Positions 18,895-26,520 of a stretch of DNA of 64,000 bases are shown piece by piece. A program made the position numbers and the translations under genes. How positions within the stretch are numbered: position 1 is the stretch's first letter; every line of letters starts with the position of its first letter. Under the pieces are notes generated by a model. The model was not told where the DNA came from, ran no database searches, and saw nothing but the letters and a program-made list of their open reading frames with translations. The DNA is from Flavobacterium alkalisoli (GTDB lineage: Bacteria > Bacteroidota > Bacteroidia > Flavobacteriales > Flavobacteriaceae). The stretch covers positions 3,534,001 to 3,598,000 of the forward strand of contig NZ_CP042831.1 of the NCBI RefSeq assembly GCF_008000935.1, read 5' to 3'.

Positions 18895-19638
18895 TTATAA
18901 TGATTTTTGAGCAGTAGGCCTTACCACAAGTTCATTTACATCCACATCGCCAGGCTGAGAAACCACATAGGCAACCGCTTTGGCTATAGCCTCGGCAGGT
19001 AAGAGATTGGTCCTGAATTTTTCTATGGCCAACTTCTTTAGTGCCGGGTCTGAAATGGTTTCCGCTAATTCAGATTCGGTAGCACCCGGTGCTACTATAG
19101 TTACCCGTATGTTCTCACTTACTTCCTGACGTAAACCCTCTGAAATAGCCCTCACTGCAAATTTTGTAGCACTGTAGACTGTAGAGGTGGGTCCTACCCA
19201 GCGGTCCCCAACTGAGGTAATATTGATAAACTGACCGCTATCCTTCTGTTCAAAAACAGGCAGTGTGGCAGCAATGCCGTGCAGTATGCCTTTAATATTC
19301 ACATCGATCATTTTATGCCATTCTCCAATCTTATAACTATTGATCATCGAAAGAGGCATCAGTCCTGCATTATTTACAAATACATCTATTGTTCCAAATT
19401 CCGCTACGGTAAAATCAACAAATGCTTTCATTGCATCGGGTTGTGTCACATCTAATTTTCTATAGGCCGCCACTCCGCCTTTTTCAGCAATGTCATCTGT
19501 AATACGCTGTAGCTTATCAGTACGTCTTGCTCCCAAAACAACTTTGGCCCCAAGTCCTGAAAGGTGACGGGCTATAGCTTCGCCAATACCACTGCTTGCC
19601 CCTGTAACTGCAATTACTTTTCCCTGAATGTTTTCCAT
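18895..19638 (-). CDS. Short-chain dehydrogenase/reductase (operon A)
   Basis: 247 residues, classical SDR: TGASSGIG near residue 12, an Arg-Arg cofactor-binding pair in GARRTDK (NADPH preference), NNAG, catalytic Ser in NITS, and Tyr/Lys in TVYSATKFAV. First gene of operon A, followed by the lipoprotein and AraC genes. Substrate unknown; similar genes are often annotated as broad carbonyl reductases. Confidence 0.92.
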   Translation of the reverse strand: MENIQGKVIAVTGASSGIGEAIARHLSGLGAKVVLGARRTDKLQRITDDIAEKGGVAAYRKLDVTQPDAMKAFVDFTVAEFGTIDVFVNNAGLMPLSMINSYKIGEWHKMIDVNIKGILHGIAATLPVFEQKDSGQFINITSVGDRWVGPTSTVYSATKFAVRAISEGLRQEVSENIRVTIVAPGATESELAETISDPALKKLAIEKFRTNLLPAEAIAKAVAYVVSQPGDVDVNELVVRPTAQKSL

Positions 19639-19672
19639 ATCTACTGATTTAAATTAATATTGCAAATTTGGC

Positions 19673-19723
19673 CAGATAAAGTGTCATCTGCCTATTCAAA
19701 TCAACTGTTGTTGTGTTCAAATC
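19673..19723 (-). promoter_or_regulatory. Operon A promoter region with two 21-bp-spaced direct repeats
   Basis: TTCAAATC occurs at 19,695-19,702 and again at 19,716-19,723, exactly 21 bp apart. A near-consensus -7 box (CAAATTTG, 19,673-19,680) lies between them and the SDR start at 19,638. Third promoter of this type in the region, each with a different repeat sequence. Confidence 0.5.
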
Positions 19724-19800
19724 GTGGATATGGGAAGAAGAGGGCCTTCGACATACTGGATAGAATTCATGAGACTATGCCTCCGCTTACCGGCTGTTCA

Positions 19801-20079
19801 TTACAAATACCTGCTTTTAAAGACAGTCAGCTTGGTTCGGGTCATTTCATCTATGGTGTGGGCTATTCCCCCCATGCCGATACCGGAGGAATCCCCACCT
19901 CCAAAGGGCATCCAGTCAGCCCTGAAAGCAGTATGATCATTAACCATCAGGTCGTCTTCACCCCCGGGATGCGGGTTGTCAGTTTTGTAAACGTGTGATG
20001 TGCTGGCAAAGATGAAACGCGCATTGGGAACAATTTTTTTTGCGGCGTTAATGAGATTGCGGGTACCCTCAAGATTGGT
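19801..20079 (-). pseudogene. Chimeric remnant: NAD-dependent epimerase fragment joined to an aldehyde dehydrogenase C-terminus
   Basis: Read on the minus strand, the upper half (about 19,950-20,079) encodes NLEGTRNLINAAKKI and FIFASTSHVYKTDNP, an epimerase/SDR-e interior with no start. In the same frame it continues into the C-terminal end of an NAD(P)-dependent aldehyde dehydrogenase (VNDHTAFRADWMPFGGG, GGIAHTIDEM) and a stop. Both partners lack most of their length. It abuts the antiporter remnant at 20,092. Confidence 0.72.
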
Positions 20080-20091
20080 CTACCAAATTAA

Positions 20092-20517
20092 TTATCACCA
20101 AATAAAAGCTTTAATAAAGATTCAGTCTTCGATGAATTTCTGCTTCAAATCGGGAAACTTATTGATGAGGTGCTTAATACTATCCTGTTTGCAATGATTG
20201 GCCTGCAATTAGTATCAATGCCTTTTCTGCGGGAATACTGGCTGTTAGGTATTGTAGGTATTTTAATTCTGCTCGTAGCAAGGATGGCCAGTGTATCATT
20301 GCCAACCTTGTTTGTTTTGGGCAAACTAAGATTAAGTAACCTTTTCACCTTAACCTGGGCAGACCTTCGAGGAGGTATTTCCATAGCTATGGCACTGTCT
20401 TTACCTGTCTCACCATTTAGGGAAAGTATACTTTCCTGCTGTTATTTTATTGTGCTATTCTCCATTATAGGCCAAGGTCTCACTATTAATTGGGTAGTAA
20501 AGCGGATGAGTAATTAA
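20092..20517 (+). pseudogene. Na+/H+ (CPA1) antiporter, C-terminal remnant
   Basis: Open frame without a start codon, preceded by an in-frame stop at 20,089. It reads the last membrane segments of a CPA1-type cation/proton antiporter (LIDEVLNTILFAMIGLQLV, WADLRGGISIAMALSLP, IVLFSIIGQGLTI). LRGGISIAMALSLP is the conserved ion-site helix of the family. The first two thirds of the gene are missing. Third truncated gene at this spot, so the site is a deletion or recombination scar. Confidence 0.75.
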
Positions 20518-20822
20518 TAAAGTTAAATAGATAGATTTATACGAAATCTGACAAAAAAATCCATTTGACAAAAATGATAGCTGATTATTTTAAGCTCCCG
20601 AACTGGTTTATTTAACAAAACTCCGTAATGTAATAAGATAAATCAATCTACAGCACAAATATTAAAATAATTAATTATTGTAAAAGGTTCTTTCTTAACA
20701 CACCATAAAATTATCTTAAATTTTAAATATCACTAAGATAAAGGTACTCGAAAATTGTCCGGGTAAGTCCGATCGCCAGAATAGAATTAGCAATCAATCT
20801 CTTAAGTTATTCTTTAAACCCC

Positions 20823-21066
20823 AACAGTACATCAAAACCGATAAAGTGAAAACTTCTCCTACACAAAGTAAGTTAATTTCTTTAAATCCTGCATAAAATG
20901 GTTTGAAATTTGTCCTATCGAGGTCACAAGCAAAAATCTCTAAATCGATATGATTTAGGGATTTTTTGTTTTAATAATCTTACATATTTAGAATTATACC
21001 CTAAGATTTATAAGATTTTACATCGGTTTTTATGTCCCGAGTAATTATCCCGACAGAATTAAATCC
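20823..21066. repeat. Dispersed non-coding repeat, copy 2
   Basis: Nearly identical to 1774-2020 over ~240 bp, including the terminator hairpin (about 20,930-20,967) with one G-T wobble. With copy 1 it brackets the 18.8-kb block of accessory genes. The remainder of the 20,520-21,141 gap is AT-rich with no visible gene. Confidence 0.8.
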
Positions 21067-21141
21067 CTTTGGGATTTATAAATCAAACAGTTTATTTATA
21101 TAAAAACAAGAAACTCTCAGCTGTGCTGATTGTTTTAGAAT

Positions 21142-21498
21142 TTAACCTAAACGTTTTAAAATGAGCGACCGTAAACGCTCTTCATGCTCATCTCCCCAAT
21201 TCCCTATAGCAGCAATTACAGGAATGAGTGTTTTGCCAAAATCTGTTAGACTGTATTCTACTTTTGGAGGTACAACAGGATAAATAATCTTTGAGACAAG
21301 CTCATGGTCTTCTAATTCCTTTAATTGTATATTTAAAACCCTTCGTGAAGCATCGGGTATTTTACGCTGTAATTCGCTTGGACGCTTATGCCCCTGATCG
21401 ATAAACCAAAGCAAACGTATCTTCCACTTGCCATAAAGTACTTCACCTATCAAATCAAGGCCACAATTAAGATTAGGTATTGTTTTTCTCTCATACAT
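21142..21498 (-). CDS. HxlR-family transcriptional regulator
   Basis: 118 residues with the single winged-helix HxlR domain: CGLDLIGEVLYGKWKIRLLWF, RPSELQRKIPDASRRVLNIQLKELE and VEYSLTDFGKTLIPVI. It diverges from the SDR/SnoaL operon at 21,634, which it probably represses. Its promoter is perfect (TTG-N20-TAATTTTG, minus strand, 21,503-21,533) and overlaps an inverted repeat. The Cys in NCGLDL sits where redox- or aldehyde-sensing members carry theirs. Confidence 0.92.
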   Translation of the reverse strand: MYERKTIPNLNCGLDLIGEVLYGKWKIRLLWFIDQGHKRPSELQRKIPDASRRVLNIQLKELEDHELVSKIIYPVVPPKVEYSLTDFGKTLIPVIAAIGNWGDEHEERLRSLILKRLG

Positions 21499-21502
21499 AT
21501 TA

Positions 21503-21555
21503 CAAAATTAAATCTATATACCCATTTGTGCAATAGGGGAATAATTTATCCCTAT
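21503..21555. promoter_or_regulatory. HxlR promoter and putative operator
   Basis: Minus strand: TTG at 21,531-21,533 and TAATTTTG at 21,503-21,510 with a 20-bp spacer. The inverted repeat ATAGGG (21,533-21,538)/CCCTAT (21,550-21,555) overlaps the -33 box and lies between the divergent genes. Confidence 0.6.
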
Positions 21556-21633
21556 CTGAATCGTAACTCCGTACTTGTGAGGAACTAACGTACTCCCGAG
21601 ATTTGTACAAAGAAATTTAAAATACAACACACG

Positions 21634-22416
21634 ATGGATTATCAAAACGAATTATCAGGCAAAATTGCTTTAGTAACAGGAGGTACAAAAGGAACCGGAA
21701 AAGCAATTGCAGAAAGGCTGCTTCAGGCAGGCGCAACAGTAATTACTACTGCCCGAAACTTTCCTGAAGACGAAAACAGCCAGCTCCGTTTTATCCCTTC
21801 TGATTTGAGTAAAGCGGAAGATGCACAAAAACTGGTTAACGAAGTACTCTCCATTTACGGGAGACTGGATATCCTTGTAAACAACATGGGTTCTTCAACA
21901 ACACCTGCCGGTGGCTTTAACGCTTTAAGTGATGAAGACTGGGTATCAACCCTAAAAGCCAATTTGCTGGCTCCCGTTCGGCTGGACAGGGCATTTTTAC
22001 CGCAAATGATAGAAAAAAAGAGCGGTGTTATTATACATATAGCCTCTATTCAGGGCATACTGCCCTTATATGATTCTACCCTGCCTTATGCCGCTGCAAA
22101 AGCAGCGCTGAGAAATTACAGTAAAAGCTTATCCAATGAAGTTACACCACAAGGCGTCCGCGTACTAACGGTTTCTCCCGGATGGATAAATACATCGGCA
22201 TCGAAAGCATGGTTGGGCGAAATTGCAAGAAACGCAAACACTACCATAGAAGAAGCCCAACAAAGTGTTATGAATGCTCTTGGTGGAATACCTTATGGCA
22301 GGCCAGCAGAACCGGAAGAAGTAGCCGAATTAATTGGTTTCCTTGTTTCACCCAGAGCCAATTATTTGACCGGAACTGAATATGTAATAGATGGCGGTAC
22401 GGTACCGACAATTTAA
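21634..22416 (+). CDS. Short-chain dehydrogenase/reductase
   Basis: 260 residues, classical SDR: TGGTKGTG at residue ~15, NNMG in place of NNAG, catalytic Ser in HIAS, Tyr/Lys in LPYAAAKAALRN, and a C-terminal LTGTEYVIDGG. The T after the first strand and ARNF favour NADPH. It is divergent from hxlR and 21 bp before a SnoaL-like gene; the two are one operon, likely induced by an electrophile or a small carbonyl compound. Confidence 0.92.
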   Translation: MDYQNELSGKIALVTGGTKGTGKAIAERLLQAGATVITTARNFPEDENSQLRFIPSDLSKAEDAQKLVNEVLSIYGRLDILVNNMGSSTTPAGGFNALSDEDWVSTLKANLLAPVRLDRAFLPQMIEKKSGVIIHIASIQGILPLYDSTLPYAAAKAALRNYSKSLSNEVTPQGVRVLTVSPGWINTSASKAWLGEIARNANTTIEEAQQSVMNALGGIPYGRPAEPEEVAELIGFLVSPRANYLTGTEYVIDGGTVPTI

Positions 22417-22437
22417 TAATCTTTAAAAATAATAACA

Positions 22438-22761
22438 ATGAATTTACCAAAAGTAATTGCAGACTTGGTTGATGCGCAAAACAGTTTTGATAGTGTTGCC
22501 TATGCCAATTGTTTTTTTGAAACTGCCACCGTATTTGATGAAGGCAAAACGCATTCCGGAAGACAGGAAATACAGTACTGGATTGACGAGGCGAACAAAA
22601 AATACAGGACCGTGATGAAACCTCTTACATATATCGAAAATGGCACGGCAAGTATCTTGTCAGCCGAGTGTTCCGGCACTTTCCCGGGAAGCCCAATTAC
22701 ACTAAAATTTCATTTTGATATTGTTGATCAACAAATCCAGCATTTAAAAGTGACCGAATAA
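22438..22761 (+). CDS. SnoaL-like/NTF2-fold protein
   Basis: 107 residues. The start of the domain reads DLVDAQNSFDSVAYANCFFE, then a conserved EGKTHSGRQEIQYWIDEANKKY helix and TILSAECSGTFPGSP beta strands, as in SnoaL-like small enzymes or binding proteins. Cytoplasmic. It follows the SDR gene by 21 bp. Catalysis cannot be shown. Confidence 0.8.
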   Translation: MNLPKVIADLVDAQNSFDSVAYANCFFETATVFDEGKTHSGRQEIQYWIDEANKKYRTVMKPLTYIENGTASILSAECSGTFPGSPITLKFHFDIVDQQIQHLKVTE

Positions 22762-22880
22762 GAAAATACATTTTGTCACTCTCTTTTATTAAAGGCTTAA
22801 ATTATCACACTACATACCCAATTGGACACCCAAACCACTAAAGGCAAAAATTATATTACAAAATAGCCTGAATAATAAGC

Positions 22881-22989
22881 TAATTTCTTCAAATCCTGCA
22901 TAAAATGGTTTGAAATTTGTCCCGTTGGGGTCACAAGCAAAAATCCCGAAATCATATTATATTTCGGGATTTTTTGTTTTATTATCCTA
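22881..22989. repeat. Dispersed non-coding repeat, copy 3 (short)
   Basis: Shares the core TTTGAAATTTGTCC, GGGGTCACAAGC and terminator with copies 1 and 2, but stops after the hairpin. The stem is AATCCCGAAAT/ATTTCGGGATT, changed on both sides relative to copy 1. It also terminates the SDR/SnoaL operon. Confidence 0.75.
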
Positions 22990-23014
22990 ATCGAATGGCA
23001 CATGGTACCAAACC

Positions 23015-24955
23015 TTATTCTTTAAGCAAAGTAAATGTGGTATAATCTCCTGAGATGTCTCCAACCCATAATTTATAAATACCTGTGGGTAAAAAACTAA
23101 TATCTAATATATTCTCTTTTGAATTTAAGCTACCGACTTTCAATGTCTGGCCCAACTGATTATACAGAATATATTCCTTACCCTCATCTATAAGTTGTAT
23201 ATTATAAATACCTTTTGAAGGGTTGGGATATATCTTTACGTTTTCTATACTATTTTTATCTATACTCAGCTCACCTTCTACTTTAAAATTTATTGATTCT
23301 CCACTCCCCATATCGCCTCCGCCTTGCAGCAGAATGCCATTATAATTAAGGCTATAATAACCATTGCCCTGGGTACAACATAGTCCGTCTCCATAACTAT
23401 CACTAATTGAAAACAAATAACAACCGTTAGGGAGAGTCATATCCTGTATATACAACTGATTATCATCATAAGAGTCTCCACTATGGAGTACAGCACCATT
23501 TTCATTGGTAAGCTGCCAACTTATATCTTCTCCAAAATTATCTGTAAGTATTTCCAAAACTATTTGATTGTCTGGTACAATCCTTTTAACAAAGTTAGCC
23601 TCAAGTATATCATTTTCCTGATTTTCATCACTTACACCATTAATACTTAAAAGGTTTACAACAAAACTATTATTGCCATTATCTCCAAGAACATTAGGCA
23701 AATAAAGAACTTCTGCTTCATTCTCACTTAGATTACCTTCCCAATATATATTTTGCGGTGTATTATCATTTATACTGTACTGAATTACAGCTTGAGAGAT
23801 TACAGAGCTTCCATTATTGACTATCCTTATTACCGATTCTATTCCATCTCCGCATATTGAAGTTCCCTGATCAATAAATCTAATCTCACCATCAAGCGAA
23901 TAGGTTGGTAAAGGAGGGTAAAAACCAACACTCAACTGTCCTGTATCAGCAGGATCAAGCCACTCTTTAAGTCTGGTGTCAGGTGTAATTCCGGCATTCC
24001 AGGATACATCAAACCTTCCATAAACATCTAATGCCCCATTAGGATTACTTCCGTTACAGGCTGAAGCGCCAGCCCATAATTGCCCTATAATTTCACCCTG
24101 ATCAGTGTAAAGCGGAGAACCGGATGAACCCCCTTCGGTTGTGCCAATTTCCCAATTATTGATAAGCCACTTTATATCTCCATTATCCTCATCTAATATT
24201 TCAGGGCTATCAAAATCCCTGCATATTTTCATAATATCCCCTGCAGGATGATGAATTCCGAAAGTAAATAAGGAAGGAATTCCACTCCTGTCCCATCCAG
24301 ACCATACCAGGTTCCATTCTTCCGGAAGGTCTGTATTTATCTCCATTAGCAAAAAGTCTGTTTGTGCACGTCGTGCCCGTAATGTTGCCCCGCTTACAGT
24401 TTGGTTTTCGTTGATGGACTGATCTCCCCAACCTGATGACGGACAGTCGGGGTTTGGGTTTATCCAGTTAAACCTAAAGGTGTACATAGCTGTATCTACC
24501 CAGGCATGATTTGCCGATAATATATAAGGTGTACCGTCATTAAGGGTATTATTTATAAGCGCTCCGCTAGCTAAAAAAGCACCTTCATCTGTACCTCCTA
24601 ATATCATTGTAACTGATTTTTTACAATGATTTTTTATATTTTCTATACCATCCATAAAACACTCTACATCAAAATTACAGGATAGCGATAAAGTCTCATT
24701 AGTACTTTTGGTAGCTACATTCTGATAGCCAAGTCCTGCTTTAAATAATTCAAAACGACCGAGTCCCTTTACATTTCCCGGCTCATAATATTCCAGCCAT
24801 ACATCACCCCCGCTTATAGGCCAAATACCGAAATAAGACGGATTATTGTTTTGAAGTGAATCATATATATCAGCCTCTTGCCTATGCCCTTCTGGGTAAG
24901 CATATAAAAGTGCCCCTTTAGGAATAAAAAAATTCCTAATCCAAAAATGAATATT
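23015..24955 (-). pseudogene. Lys-C-like serine protease with T9SS sorting domain, 3' part split off by the prophage
   Basis: Family S1 (lysyl-endopeptidase-like) catalytic triad: His in LSANHAW, Asp in TDFLLMEI and Ser in EGGSSGSPL. It is followed by a jelly-roll-like region (TDNFGEDISWQLTNENG, DGLCC) and a type IX C-terminal domain (VKIYPNPSKGIYNIQL, LPTGIYKLWV). The apparent start in this half (24,973) lies in prophage DNA. Host coding begins at the TATT junction (24,952-24,955) and its missing N-terminus with the signal peptide is at 60,850-61,126. The product would be secreted if the gene were restored. Confidence 0.88.
24952..24955. repeat. Target-site duplication, left junction (TATT)
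   Basis: The same four bases flank the prophage at 60,850-60,853. Removing the prophage and one copy restores the protease frame (Ala-Lys-Asn-Ile-His-Phe-Trp). Mu itself duplicates 5 bp; only four match here, so boundaries are certain to 1-2 bp only. Confidence 0.7.
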
Positions 24956-25065
24956 CATAATCGGCAAAACCAAAACCGCAAAAAATTAGCCTAATGGATT
25001 GGAATGCCGGGTTCAAATTTAAGTCATTTTTTTAAACATCTTTAAAAGGCTTTTTAAAGGCATTT
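24956..25065. other. Prophage left end
   Basis: Begins CATAATCGGC and has A-tract motifs CGGCAAAACC and CCGCAAAAAATTAG near the junction, akin to the right-end repeats. Farther in are TTTAAAAGG-type repeats. Presumed transposase binding region. No gene. Confidence 0.45.
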
Positions 25066-25105
25066 AAAAGCCCTGCTCCGGTTATCGGTTGCAGGGCTTA
25101 TTTTT
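25066..25105 (-). terminator. Terminator of the leftward late operon
   Basis: On the minus strand AAGCCCTGC pairs with GCAGGGCTT (25,068-25,076 and 25,091-25,099), followed by T residues. It lies just after the methylase stop. Confidence 0.75.
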
Positions 25106-25119
25106 TGACTTTATAAGCA

Positions 25120-25977
25120 TTACAGGCTATAAGAAGTAACCCACTGCTTATGTAGCATGATATCGGTATATGTGGCAGAATGATTCATCTGCATGGCTAT
25201 CTCCTTTTTCTCAGCTCCTTTAAACGGATTCTCTCCACCTGTTTTAGTTTCCACCCACTCACACAGCTCCAATATAGAGGACTTATTAGAGGCGAAATAA
25301 AAGTACGGCTTACCCTTCAACACGTCTAACACGTCAAGGTAGTCGCCAAGTTTCCAGTAATTCTTATAGGTTCCTGCCTCTGTAGACAAATACGGCGGGT
25401 CTACCAAAAACACAACGTTGGCCACGTCCTTATACTGTGCAAACAACTCCTTATAATCCTTACGCACTATAGTAAGGCCGTCCAGATACCCGGAAGCATT
25501 ATAATCGTTCTTGCGCACGCAGTTGTATAATGTGTTTGCCTTCAGCTCATCCAGTGACTGTACATAGTTCATACTAAACAGCAATGATGAGGACAATGTT
25601 ATGTAATCTACATATCCGGGTTCTGACGCTACCCGGCCAAGAACCGCCTCCTTTACCTGTCCAGTTATACGCTTATCTTTTGGGTAGTCATCTAATAGCT
25701 CCCGCAAGTCGGCCATAATACTGTTAGTGGTTGGTATTGCCTTAATTCTGTCGCTGTAGTTGTCAAAATCATTATACACTACAGTGGCATCCGGATAAAC
25801 ACTTTTAACGGTATGGCTCAGTAAACCACTGCCGCCAAACAGGTCAACATAAACAGCATTTGCCGGATACTGTTTTAAAGCTTCTTTAAAGTCTTTTAAA
25901 AATCTTCTTTTTTGCCCCATAAATGGCAGGGGTGCTGTTGTAAAAACTTTCTTTTTTTCGTTCATTTTACTATTCAT
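25120..25977 (-). CDS. D12-class DNA adenine-N6 methyltransferase
   Basis: 285 residues from the start at 25,977; the longer frame would translate a strong hairpin. Motifs in order: PFMGQKRRF (~15), the SAM-binding VDLFGGSGLLS (~45), YNDFDNY, and the catalytic DPPYLS (~205). This is the Dam/D12 class. No restriction gene is nearby, so it is an orphan methylase that may protect phage DNA or mark it for packaging or regulation. Last gene of the leftward late operon, with a 330-bp leader full of hairpins. Confidence 0.9.
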   Translation of the reverse strand: MNSKMNEKKKVFTTAPLPFMGQKRRFLKDFKEALKQYPANAVYVDLFGGSGLLSHTVKSVYPDATVVYNDFDNYSDRIKAIPTTNSIMADLRELLDDYPKDKRITGQVKEAVLGRVASEPGYVDYITLSSSLLFSMNYVQSLDELKANTLYNCVRKNDYNASGYLDGLTIVRKDYKELFAQYKDVANVVFLVDPPYLSTEAGTYKNYWKLGDYLDVLDVLKGKPYFYFASNKSSILELCEWVETKTGGENPFKGAEKKEIAMQMNHSATYTDIMLHKQWVTSYSL

Positions 25978-26016
25978 TTTTTGATTGATGATTGATGATT
26001 CCGTATATTTGCAGCT

Positions 26017-26104
26017 CTCACGGTAATAATTACATATAAAAGCCACAACCCGAAGACTTACGTCCTCCGACTGTGGCTTGTGCTAATTAAATACCGTGAG
26101 AAAG
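26017..26104 (-). promoter_or_regulatory. Long imperfect palindrome before the methylase gene
   Basis: Outer arms CTCACGGTA and TACCGTGAG, then AATTA/TAATT, then AAGCCACA pairing with TGTGGCTT, and an inner G-U-containing stem around GTAA. On the minus strand the wobble pairs are better, so the RNA form is in the methylase leader. It could be an attenuator or a protein-binding site. Confidence 0.6.
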
Positions 26105-26313
26105 TTTTAATTTGTCGGGGGACATTTTATCCCCTTTTATAATCTGAAAACATAACCCCTCGACCGAAAGGTGGCAAAGTAAATTAAGGTAAGGTGTGGT
26201 TTATTTGCCTGAGGGGTTTCTTTAAAATATTAGTTTTTCTATTTTAGAAAGTCCCTCGGTCATAAGGCAAAAAAGGTAAGGTGTGGTTATTTTACTAAGA
26301 GGGACTTTCTTTA
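26105..26313. other. Gene-free leader with two similar structured units
   Basis: Unit 1 (about 26,155-26,217) is closed by ACCCCTC/GAGGGGT; unit 2 (about 26,249-26,306) by GTCCCTC/GAGGGAC, a compensated change. Both share GGTAAGGTGTGGTT in the middle and similar arms. On the plus strand unit 1 contains an ACC-GAAA-GGT hairpin and a GGCAAA/TTTGCC stem. A GGGGA/TCCCC hairpin lies at about 26,118-26,138. Confidence 0.55.
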
Positions 26314-26520
26314 TACCTCCTCTGCCTGTATAGGCTTAAAATCTATTACTTCATATTGATTGGCATTAAGGTACTGCGCCATGCTCAGGCTAATTATGCT
26401 GTTACCGTCTGCATCGAGTACCGGGTTAAACTTAAAAGACATTCCGGGAGCATCCTGCCCCATAAGCTGAGCCGCAAGCTCAGGCGTTAGTTTTGCTACT
26501 GATTTAATTAGTTGTTCCAT
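26311..26520 (-). CDS. Small phage protein of unknown function
   Basis: 69 residues, acidic at the C-terminus, with a Leu/Met-rich start (LIKSVAKLTPELAAQLMGQD). The stop of the preceding fibre gene overlaps its start by one base, so translation is coupled. Located at the end of the tail-fibre group; may be an accessory fibre or assembly protein. Confidence 0.6.
   Translation of the reverse strand: MEQLIKSVAKLTPELAAQLMGQDAPGMSFKFNPVLDADGNSIISLSMAQYLNANQYEVIDFKPIQAEEV

Noticed and set aside
19660..19998. Plus-strand frames over the ALDH/epimerase remnant
   Set aside because: The minus strand shows clear family motifs; plus frames are shadows.
24949..24950. TG of the left junction as phage terminus
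   Set aside because: Using it leaves five host bases that do not match the right junction; TATT gives an in-frame restored protease.
26149..26313. Hammerhead or twister ribozyme in the tandem units
   Set aside because: The conserved core CTGATGA...GAAA, or the twister core, is absent.
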